Below the pieces are notes generated by a model. It saw only the letters and a list, made by a program, of their open reading frames with translations. It did not search any database and had not been told where the DNA came from. This document shows, piece by piece, positions 12,501 to 18,100 of a stretch of 38,353 nt of DNA. This stretch comes from Isotricha intestinalis (taxonomy: Eukaryota > Ciliophora > Litostomatea > Vestibuliferida > Isotrichidae): contig JAJJLU010000478.1 in the NCBI GenBank assembly GCA_023807065.1, positions 1 through 38,353 of the forward strand, read 5' to 3'. Within the stretch, counting starts at the first letter, position 1. Each line of letters begins with the position of its first letter. The translations under genes were made by a program, and so were the position numbers.

Positions 12501-14477
12501 AATGGAATTTAATTTTTGGGATGAATTTTTAATATATTTCGTCGATGAATACTCATGACTATCGAAAAAATTGTAAAAAATTAAATTGCTACAAAATTTA
12601 AAATTATCGTTTTCTTCTTCAAAAAAATCATCTTCATTTACAATTTTTGAATCACTGATTCTATTAAAAATATCACAGACAAATGATGATTTTTGTGTAA
12701 AAAAAAAGAGAATTAAATCAAATAATTGTTGTGAATTTAAACTATTTATTTGTTTTAAAAAAAAAGGAAAAAGTTCTTGATGTAAATCATTATCATCATA
12801 ATATGAGATTATTTTTGAATTTATTGAAGAAATTTGATTTTGATTTAATTTTAGAATACTTTCTAAAATTGTATTAATTTCAATATTATTTAGTTTACAT
12901 ATTTCAATTGTATTTACAATAATTTGTGGTAATATTTCATTGTCAATATTATTTGAATTAATTAAAGTAATCACGTTTTTTTTGAAAAGATCAACCACAT
13001 AATTATTTTTTGTTTTTTTAACAGGAAATAATTTATACATAATTTCAATATGTGCTAAATTTTTAATTTTTGAAAATAATAGGTCAGTCAACTTAATATC
13101 TTTTTTTTTTAATTTTTCAATATTAATATTTTGAAATAATTTTATAATATCTTCATTTATTTTTGAAAAATCAAATTTACTCGCAATTTCTTTAATATCA
13201 AATGGTTCTAAATTAATTTTTTCTTTTTCAAAAAAAACAATTAATTCTAATGTTTTTTTCAAATCAAGTTTTTTTGATTTCTTTTTTACTAATGATTGTA
13301 AATTTTTATAATATTCAGTAAGGTCATTACATTTAAATAAACTATTTTTTAACCATTGATTCAACAAAAAAAGATCATCTAAATCATTCTCTTCATAAAG
13401 TAAAGTAATATATTTATAGGTAAAATCAGATTTTAAATTAATTTTTCCTTTTTCTAGAATTTCAGTTAAATTTTGAAAAATATATTTTATATCATCTTTC
13501 TTAGAAATATCTGGAAATTCTTCTAAAACAAATTCCTTATTATTTCCCAAATTTTTTATTATAAAATCATATTTTTCTTTTAAAATGTCCACAAATAACT
13601 TTCTATTGAGTAAAAATTTTAAAAACTTTTTTAATTGATTTAAATCTGATATATATTTTGAAAGAACAAAACTTTCTTTTTCATTTAAAGGAAGTAGTAC
13701 TTTACAATCAAATAAAATAGAGAATAAATGATTTTTATCTTTATTATTTTCAAAAAATTCTAAATATTTATTTGGAATGCAATATTTAAAAAATATCATT
13801 GCTAATTTATCTAATCCTTTTTCTTTCTTTTCCATTTCTTCTGAGGTTATAAATAATTTATTTATATTACCATCTCTAAATTTTATTGTTAAAATTTCAA
13901 TAATTTTTTCATAACGATCTATCTCTATTTCATTAACATTTTCAAATGTAAAATCTTTATCATTTAATAATTCTATTACAATTTTAAGATTTGGATTTAT
14001 ATAACATTCCCTTAATAATAATAAAATTAACTCAAATTGTATTGTTTTTTCTTTTAAATTATTGAAAATATCATTAATTAAAAATTGGATGTCATTTTGC
14101 AAATCATTCTTTTTTAAATATTCCATATATACTTTAAATTGTTGATATTTTGAAAGACTATTCATAGGCAATATATTCCAATTATTTTTTTTTTGAGTAA
14201 ATATAATATTGAAAAGAAACTTTGAATTTTTGAAATCAAACTCAAATTCATTTGAATATATTAGAGAATTAATTTTTACATTAATTGATATTTTTTCTTT
14301 TTTTTTATTTACTTTTGTAGATGCTATAAAATGATAAAAGTTTTTAACTTTGTTTTTTTCATTATTTAGATTTTCAATTTTTTCTTTTTGTATATTAAAC
14401 TTATTTAGGGGTTCAATTGTTATTGAATTTTTGTAGGAAATTGGGATATCAATAATAAAATGTAAAATAGGGTTCAT
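531..14477 (-). CDS. giant RNF213/mysterin-like AAA+ protein
   Basis: A single 4,648-residue frame from ATG (14475-14477) to TAA (531-533) without introns. Three P-loops are visible: ASGVGKST (1436-1443), GETGCGKT (1834-1841) with Walker B WIFLDE (ending E1990), and GKPGCSKS (2302-2309) with Walker B FFDE (ending E2378). The GKPGCSKSLS motif and the long helical C-terminal half are hallmarks of RNF213, a dynein-like AAA+ ubiquitin ligase (human protein about 5,200 residues). The three P-loops would fit AAA2, AAA3 and AAA4. An Asn/Lys-rich insert of roughly 80 residues separates Walker A and B of the second site. No RING (C3HC4) is seen. A four-Cys cluster, CxC (3876, 3878) and CPNC (3897-3900) followed by KKKIGG, sits where the RZ finger is expected but is degenerate. 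Function inferred: large cytosolic ATPase, with ligase activity uncertain. Confidence 0.88.
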   Translation of the reverse strand: MNPILHFIIDIPISYKNSITIEPLNKFNIQKEKIENLNNEKNKVKNFYHFIASTKVNKKKEKISINVKINSLIYSNEFEFDFKNSKFLFNIIFTQKKNNWNILPMNSLSKYQQFKVYMEYLKKNDLQNDIQFLINDIFNNLKEKTIQFELILLLLRECYINPNLKIVIELLNDKDFTFENVNEIEIDRYEKIIEILTIKFRDGNINKLFITSEEMEKKEKGLDKLAMIFFKYCIPNKYLEFFENNKDKNHLFSILFDCKVLLPLNEKESFVLSKYISDLNQLKKFLKFLLNRKLFVDILKEKYDFIIKNLGNNKEFVLEEFPDISKKDDIKYIFQNLTEILEKGKINLKSDFTYKYITLLYEENDLDDLFLLNQWLKNSLFKCNDLTEYYKNLQSLVKKKSKKLDLKKTLELIVFFEKEKINLEPFDIKEIASKFDFSKINEDIIKLFQNINIEKLKKKDIKLTDLLFSKIKNLAHIEIMYKLFPVKKTKNNYVVDLFKKNVITLINSNNIDNEILPQIIVNTIEICKLNNIEINTILESILKLNQNQISSINSKIISYYDDNDLHQELFPFFLKQINSLNSQQLFDLILFFFTQKSSFVCDIFNRISDSKIVNEDDFFEEENDNFKFCSNLIFYNFFDSHEYSSTKYIKNSSQKLNSIKTLLLEKKYSYEKIIKIEQLQSSNILTNRLKCIFYKEQDKVNYYKGKIIEQNQKAKEKKNDLQIFLSFAKKYFSNSLKGLINDLSNQQKSFSTIQDYINLVLPDDILSKAKSFLKEDNSKFFFNIYECLKRKSKENDEKLLEETNRKFYGLKEFIKDKNTNIISEEEISIIVQKINSENELINEIYLLKDLFFGNQKIDISNSEKLFLLIYSKEKIQKHISFLIKLFQKFYIDMNENDELFKKINNINKKFENVNFEELIEINDEIKMLNLEIINEKKCQNILFYLFEKEFIKFLENKTLDDIRNLQDIAGEDIESYNIDMTDLQSLENCILFIQELTKMKNSNLKNFCDNFIELIKKPNFSNLETNVKNISQKFPLLSTLYSDQFNKDFLARKNIEHIYDNSSFDIKYNNSEYFCEVEYDYINKNKEKKKFEDILDYKDNALMRKKDNKKDNTFYDICVKFVEIIRQISKIIKSLNIISNKGYYEYLNYKITIIKGKVECLKFENEIIKEKLEIKQLIQQLKDIIKEQNKKEKEFYKKQKLTRLIYGKQFYIIFSSVIKKKQNEIYYLNKYLTNNNYDEQQKINCLYIKTDDPLKDMYEYANNYIEVLFELKNLTYEKIFESSKIKNKDYHGLYCYKTKSDLLVKDCIKASKFLTENIPIAHTILYCSIHTSKEEITSFLYRALKSDFNSFFIIITPENLSLSNKRLILTLIQKLYKKDKSDSYCVLFFYIQEDNDLINQIKNISQIFQFKDEDNDTFKSFKLKDMNDIKVYCSDASGVGKSTLIKDQLDKLNCKYIYFPIGGNITKKDILDRLLKLDKCNNIGLHIDLNDTNQYNLIEEFLFLFLITKYYGINENIFYYGKEIKIIIEVPNGFINYFEKYPILEIFESEKIFKEKLPQLKISREIDSNIQIVCNYLKLYDEKKINNNNVFVENLSLQYFYKRSIKIQTLSKKFCENLIKKHFPGDNLTYYQINSFINILGEQLKYLTNNYYLEVEHLNNLITNGRKKLRQIRNFIIESLIKLTKHFITSAYDNLLKEQTNNQNQFQNFENVIIALQDKKSLNFDDIQPSLVFFNEDKHSISIVTNSDKNSTEYQNLKELYNSNKTSDFQECIDYKHLNNNEFLKEIKKILDLREKTEYLQKIVESYVFTPDNFIKMILILLRIRANIPVILMGETGCGKTYLIRMISKLKKNRMEILNIHAGITDKEIIEFIEKKTNDMNIYNNLNDIIKNENNLILNNNAQNKNIKIEPEKVNLNTNLLDNKVNTINEKQNGNQIINENDKKNKKNISESNILKTNENFFSKESKLEIIPTKEVKEKKEEKLWIFLDEINTCNSMGLISEIICKHSYYGKPINKNIQFIAACNPYRCKSKKFEEIGLTKKIKTNKIQNLIYIVNPLPHSLLNFVFDFGNIRKEDEKRYIENMIDKPLEKIVNKKNEMKIKKSKSFDLLLHKPIEIKNSFVSFPNKQISHKNNLDEMLNKIKKNLKTLIVDSITTCQNFIRDKYDISSVSLREVRRFIIFYEWFVDFLERKKSEEDKFNNFNYKNLNEEQLHKYAINLSIYICYYIRIYRKDYRKELKEEMNKIFNYKNKKDFEYLPLLISEQIAEEVDLEEGIAKNRALLDNLFALFICINNKIPLFICGKPGCSKSLSVQLIFKSMIGVASNSKFFKNEPRLLRHSYQGSLTSTSAGVLKIFDTARKSIHNKNIKNTISVIFFDEMGLAEISPNNPLKVIHSQLEYDDNEKDKVAFIGISNWTLDASKMNRGIYLSIPEPDEEDLIETAKKISESYGLNAYKDEIISLAKSYYKYKEILNNKSNYEKEFHGSRDFYHLIKVFSTKMKNPTNKVENILNMSIERNFGGLKDSILNFKKILDSIYKKNLGSFSEFYKVKDIIKDNMVDMNSRYLLLITNISISEYLINSLLEDLGLNKTVIYYIGSKFEKDLKEENYSATILNKIQYTISQENIMILRNLDSIYPSLYDLFNQNFMKAGNKNYARIALGYSKTHSYYVNDNFKCIVLLDSEDIEKQDPPFLNRFEKHLFSLDILLNNNLKEFSKEKYQKIIELISDNDLNIDLSKELINCNLEEIEGIVYKINKINNPNLLEKIIETISPSLSQDIICYIKNFSSNKNIQMYNQIIDYYKKYDHNNISKYLEKINSPKHIIYTFSNIFQNIINKDINNQKYGTFNSDNTLNIFIQDCKEEKEIEEQIELLYNNEKTNLFIFHLNILDCVHLNHINYLINNYENEKNIPQNEQKVILFIVYLKRYFKSSKNNLKQEKTYNKNNYLLSHLIDYPQIFIDNLEGKDLSYIDIIDYNTEKLLDEIELINLDEEFKKHLYPSFCLINYSIKKDVGNFKVENYISNCCNFIMKEDNKNCMIKFVKQQIIKNEENIFNHIFYDNIIEKKDIDLISIISKYLCNLFKIYLNESIIKIERNGILSCLLTSNYLKEKDILFQISLESIDFQEIQIDNNFQKNNVSLMLGLNFPLSLNAFQNMQLYIELYKNDFLINESLLLNAKYDKKKNNNLLNCEKKKKEIIGNVSVEFGKQNLMELINNIKMNEHFSLEEVIVYLIKDYLMIFLLKYNKTINNEIIKLFENITIKFYNSKDDIENTFTNIILFYEGYSNIFQIIINILTKSSDFFPKIYDILFKKIKGNIEEKKIKINDININIIIESLIISIMENVKNFNYENDPSGKIFFRIIDFLKEVSNNIMQFNYENNLHLKELFTLITFIKVQETLDKNNKSNSTNIKKYLELVQDQFNNLEQIEKAITSFENEYQFLKKNIRESDFPELIIDIFSQRIKYISNSKYREKMFEFIIQDNRILILSQRLFYIFLSSYSLIPININENNNEEKCKNSFSSIFIEKTKIKNLINDTKKEILDEILLYLFEIKINSYFHEIKDPNEQLLNLSLTYFKISVEFIEDNNFQISSNKLEILYYITYIKCYCLILSDQIYDENKNQLIDKTEINNFLNSKDNNFRKVIKLYILKCINILKLKSYDKLKNFDFKFHQINWINEFNLEEPKKSNLDYLFLDIENIELYKNIYEQFASDKNIQFSGTTKSIQELISEKININLLYDITINEIISNLSDEKYLKESDIYFKFTSYILTILNDLNIISDNSKKLLKIFYVFDDKMNFIKNKPDKEYEILLYSHKIAFICSQGKDNSFYKNLLSSKISKIINKNFIPGSEPIEDKIYENFNNIKSYLEEKNSMKYGLYICSCNNYFYTIDPPGIPNQIFECPNCKKKIGGDNNYNLVKREGHIRIYLDKKQKEEVEKLKIYKPFKSKLLLEYQKEIEKLKHEEKGIKKVSLVFFQTNEKNVRQLNIITYRLLSFIFYSCIYYSYILEFIKEEELKNYLFNEEIDITMIINENWDLLHGLLLENGIQSNQIFLNIIFPKLSNILNNVTNFETKELRKSFEEKINKLVNETIINYSKLQNKYISINNEILKIDNSSIKSILQETVDPRKINQKNYPLIEYFTVPKYPSEEDFWEQIKKFDKNKISVIKAYNENITNISKLQNILLMNPFENYALMKYSNNITRNEAKNTKIKEQLNTMNDENIKQLYKDFEKGYNSISNNSIKYENYNLEKEKKISLDDPIAYILNDNNELDYGMYIAAAYYKFTEYQNSFLNAILLNIEKSEFKYFKKQINNLIVPQNATNLEIVNLNISNELVNSFYELISFYSYRNCFDKNGKIIYNNYRDIKYEIQKIELELGRILLPGKRKFSKEQKFIIYSFEDYSENHLNAISIFIENFPQIKLVKEKKISLKEIIEANSDYETIITNLYTIIFYYQDRKKNISPKDSIIKAVEYLPKIIQISQVVKKKFDNFYINEIIEIIEFIEYIVFYIIKNKIEQKYKIKLNEDQKKSLNEYFEKTNEIFFKKKILLTTIRKYISKYLIMNKQKNKNREDETKNIFEILKYKPELWPKEIIKDKKEFTKNIDELINNVSIQICNSIDLYELLKSEKEEISSGIEPIREKENTKEKKRTKKFQY

Positions 14478-15671
14478 ATTTTATTTCTTTATTTTTTGTT
14501 TAATATTTAAAAACATTTTATAATGTGATAAATAAAAAAAAATCAATTAAAAAAGAAATAATAAAAGGATTTCAAGTTAAATGTGAAAATTCATTATAAC
14601 AATCAACATTGTCTTAATTTTTTATTAAACATTAAAACTTTTTAGTTTATAATATTTAAAAAGAAAAATATCTTTTATTAAAATTTAAAAAAAGAATAAA
14701 GAAATGGTTTTTGACAGTTTTTTTAAAACTTTGCGGTTGAGTTGAAAAGGAATTTTATATTCTTTTTTATATTTACTGAAATTAATATATGTTTTTCAAG
14801 ATACTAAGATAAAAAACTTTTTTCAGAAAAAATGAGCTTTTTTTTCCAAATTTTAAAATCAAAATAATTATCAAATAAAATCCTTAATTATTAACACAAT
14901 TTAACAATTTTTCATTAAAAAATCATCAATAAGGAATAAAACGCATATTTTTTATTTAATTTCAGAGACTCTTAATCCTATATATATCAAACAAAATATA
15001 AAAGGGGAAAATTGTCTAAAAAAGAGTTTTAAACTATCATAAAATAGGTATTTGAAATAGAGAATAAATTACAGTTCAAAAAAAATCAAAAGAATATAGT
15101 ATAAAAGCTAAACTATAAAAAATAAATTTAATCAAAATATATAGATATTAGTTGAAAAAAAAGAAATAAGAATTTTTGGAATTCTATCCCAAAATGAATA
15201 CTCTTCTTAATATCTTATTTTTTAAATTTTATCTAAAAAATTATACATTAAATCCAAAATACTAATTATATTATGTATTTATTCAAACAAACATAAATAA
15301 AATAAAAAAATTATAGAATTAAAGAAAGTATTTAAAATGTCAAGGATTATATTGGTAATTTATATGGTAAACTAATTAGGTTTTTCTAAGAAGGAAAAAT
15401 ATAAATCTATTAAGAAATTTTGATTTATAAAAAAAAAGTCTTAATTATTTAAAATAATTATTGGAAAATAAAAAAGTAAGAGTATTTTTATTAAATATTA
15501 AAATGTGAAAATCTATTATAATTGATCTCCTAATCTTAATAGAATTTAATTAAATTTCTAAATTTTTATAACAAAAATTTTTTAATGATACAAATTTATT
15601 ATTTTTCATTCTTTTTATAAAAAATATTATTTATGAAAAAACCTTTAATAGACTAATTTTTTTTATATAAG
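14478..15671. other. intergenic region, nothing recognised
   Basis: About 1.2 kb between two minus-strand genes, so it carries the promoter and 5' leader of the giant gene and the... 3' side is separated from the next gene only by its own upstream neighbour. It is AT-rich with stops in all frames. I found no tRNA, repeat or convincing gene relic. A slightly GC-richer patch near 14730-14750 has no identifiable role. Confidence 0.5.
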
Positions 15672-16550
15672 CTATTCCAAATTATTATATTTTTCTTTAT
15701 TATTACTTTTTTCTGAATTGATTCCAAAATATAAATTTATACAAAAACGAACAATTCCAATTATAAATAAAATCATAGTTATAACAAAAATTTGATTGTA
15801 ATATTGCTCTATTTTAAATAAAAAACTATATAAATTTTCAAAAATATTTTTATTGATATTCGAACAATTTTTAAAACTAATAATTTCTATGAATTTCCCT
15901 TGTGAATGAGTATTAAATAATAATATAAAATAAATCAAATGTAAAACAAATAAAATCAAATTCCCACATGATTCAATAAATAAAATAAATAAATAAGAAC
16001 AAGCAATACATTTTCTACTTTTTTCTTTAATCCAAACTCCTAATAGAATTGACATAATAATAAATATAATAGATAACACAAAAACAATAATTGAAGAAAA
16101 TATAACAATAAATAAAGCATTTGAATATTTATAAAATTCACTCATTTTAATATTAAAAGTTTCTATTGCTCCTTTTTCTATAAATATATTTATATAATTA
16201 TCACATTCTTCTTTTATCATTTCTTTTTTTAAAGATAAAAACCTTATTAATCTTTTTTTATTTTTAATAAAACATTCTTCAATAATTTCTTCTGTTAAAT
16301 TTTTTTGAGGATTAAATTCATTATAAATATCACAAATAATATTATCTTCATTTAAATTGTTTATTAATTTTCTTTTTTGATTTATTGGATTTAAACATGA
16401 TTTTATTTTATCTGGTGATAATTCTTTTATTTGAGAATAATTTCTTATTTTATTTATCCAAATTAAATCAAAAATAAAAAATATTATTAAAAAAATATCA
16501 ATTATTAATGCAGTTATATATGAACCGAAAATTCCATTACTTTTTTCCAT
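15672..16550 (-). CDS. orphan four-pass membrane protein
   Basis: A 292-residue protein with ATG at 16548-16550 and TAG at 15672-15674. Four hydrophobic segments are visible at about residues 11-31, 145-173, 183-212 and 253-276. The loop between the first two is long (about 110 residues), hydrophilic and contains four Cys (52, 73, 93, 116), which could form disulfides if the loop is outside. The short loop between segments 2 and 3 is basic (KEKSRK), fitting a cytosolic position, and the C-terminal tail is hydrophilic. Four passes recall tetraspanins, but the large loop is the first, not the second, and there is no CCG motif, so I do not assign it there. It resembles no family I recognise. It is probably a real surface or endomembrane protein, given its clean frame and topology. 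Confidence 0.75.
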   Translation of the reverse strand: MEKSNGIFGSYITALIIDIFLIIFFIFDLIWINKIRNYSQIKELSPDKIKSCLNPINQKRKLINNLNEDNIICDIYNEFNPQKNLTEEIIEECFIKNKKRLIRFLSLKKEMIKEECDNYINIFIEKGAIETFNIKMSEFYKYSNALFIVIFSSIIVFVLSIIFIIMSILLGVWIKEKSRKCIACSYLFILFIESCGNLILFVLHLIYFILLFNTHSQGKFIEIISFKNCSNINKNIFENLYSFLFKIEQYYNQIFVITMILFIIGIVRFCINLYFGINSEKSNNKEKYNNLE

Positions 16551-16735
16551 TATGTTTAATTAAATAATTAATTAAATTGATGATTTTATTAATTATTATA
16601 AGTGATTAATATATTAATTGATTTTTTTCTTTCATATTTTATCACTTTTGAAAATTTAAATTTAAAAATAATATTCTTTTTTATTATTATATATCAATTA
16701 TCAAAACATCAGAATAAAAATTTTTTGTGGGTGAT
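16551..16735. other. short intergenic spacer
   Basis: AT-rich upstream region of the four-pass membrane gene. It presumably holds that gene's promoter. No recognisable motif. Confidence 0.4.
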
Positions 16736-17149
16736 TCATAAAATTGAGTTCTAAACCTTCAAACCTTTACAACCCGTTTTTTTATTCCAAATTAGAAAAT
16801 TTTATTCATTTAATTTTTCAAATATATTTATTTTATTTTCCTTAAGATTTTTATTCTTTAGAGAAATAATTATATGGAATGACAACAATTTCATTTTTTC
16901 TATTTTCTTCCTTTAATGATTACTAATATAACAGCTTTTTTTGTTCGGTATTTTAATTTCTTTTTCCTCATTTATCATAAATATTATTTAATGAAATATT
17001 GTATTAATAAGGATTTTTAACATTATTTTAAGAATCAAAATGGGTATATGATATAACTATTTTATTATTTTAGATAAGTAGATTTCAAAAGAGTTTATAA
17101 ATCTCATTTCTTATGGGATTGCTTCATTATCATCAGGAGGAGTTGACAT
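16736..17149 (-). pseudogene. possible decayed gene of unknown identity
   Basis: Reading the minus strand from ATG at 17147-17149 gives a protein-like start (MSTPPDDNEAIP, then TAA, then EMRFINSFEIYLS). One frame then continues for 138 codons with only six internal stops and a final TGA, whereas base composition alone would predict about twice as many. Later stretches such as RKKIEKMKLLSF and NFLIWNKKTGCKGLKV also look protein-like. The EMRFIN stretch faintly recalls MED31, but the rest does not follow that family. It may be a relic with point-mutated stops or chance sequence. Confidence 0.3.
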
Positions 17150-17743
17150 TTTATTTTTTTATCCATAAAAAACATTAATTAAATAATTTTAAAGTGATAT
17201 AATTGATAAATGATGATATAATCAATAATGAATTAAGATATTTTAGTTATAAATATAATTCATCAATATTAATTCTATTTAAAAATAAAAAATATTTATT
17301 AATTTTATAATTTTAAAGTAAAATAAATAATAAATTTAGCGACTTTATATCTCGAAATTTTAAATAAAAATCAATTCTTTAATATATATTTTTAACTTAC
17401 ATTTATGTTTTTCCATTCCAAAAAGTTTTAATTTTCTTTTTTTAAAATCATTTTAAAGATTTGATTGAAGACATTTTAACAAAATTGAATTAAAGATAAT
17501 GTTGACGTGTCCTTTTATTATTATACAAAAAATAATTATTCAAATGAATAAGTTTTTCTTTTAAATAATTAAAGATTATTATTTTGAAATAGTCCTTGAG
17601 AATAAATTTTATATCTTTATTCATTAAAATAAAACATATATGTATTTTCTATTAAAATAAAACAAAAATATTTATCAAAAAATAAAAATCTTAAAAATGA
17701 ATAATAAAAAAAAAATTCAAAAAAATTATAAAAATTAAAAACG
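17150..17743. other. intergenic region, nothing recognised
   Basis: About 600 bases upstream of the small membrane protein gene. It is AT-rich, with no supported gene. It presumably contains the promoter of the plus-strand gene starting at 17744. Confidence 0.45.
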
Positions 17744-18016
17744 ATGAATATGAGGAACTTAGGTTCATCTAATAACAATTCAACAAAAAATATTACCAAC
17801 AAAGATATAGATGACAATATTATTCAACAATTTAAAATAATAATGTTTATTGTTTTATTAGCATTATTGGGATTTCTTGGATTTTTTGTTTATAATTTAA
17901 TAAAATGTTATTTACCAAAATGGAAAAGAGAAAGAGAAATGAGAGAAGCAGGAACTAATGTTGATATTCAAAATTATACAAATGAAGGAGTTCAAATAGA
18001 ATTTGCAGATAAATAG
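17744..18016 (+). CDS. small single-pass membrane protein
   Basis: A 90-residue protein ending in TAG. Residues 1-30 are polar and Asn-rich. A single hydrophobic helix covers about residues 31-54 (IIMFIVLLALLGFLGFFVYNLI). It is followed by a basic stretch, KCYLPKWKREREMRE, which suggests that the C-terminus faces the cytosol, and by a polar tail ending in EFADK. A second ATG lies two codons downstream (M3), so the exact start is uncertain. No family is recognised. Its reality is supported by the clean membrane topology and a higher G/C content than the flanks. It lies only 84 bases upstream of the PDI-like gene on the same strand, so the two intergenic signals must be very compact. Confidence 0.7.
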   Translation: MNMRNLGSSNNNSTKNITNKDIDDNIIQQFKIIMFIVLLALLGFLGFFVYNLIKCYLPKWKREREMREAGTNVDIQNYTNEGVQIEFADK

Positions 18017-18100
18017 ATAATTAAATCTAAAATATAAATTTAAATCTTTGATAATATAAATCATTTTATTTTTTTATTTTTTATTTTAGAGAAAAGATAA

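Noticed and set aside
15672..16550. Assignment of the four-pass protein as a tetraspanin
   Set aside because: The large loop is in the wrong position and the CCG motif is absent.
17617..17817. 66-codon hydrophobic minus-strand frame overlapping the small membrane gene
   Set aside because: Phe/Leu-rich antisense shadow of A-rich sequence. The plus-strand frame has better topology and composition.
18017..18100. Intron joining the small membrane gene to the PDI-like gene (TTTTAG before 18092)
   Set aside because: The downstream ATG begins a typical signal peptide and the upstream gene has its own stop, so two separate genes explain the data better.
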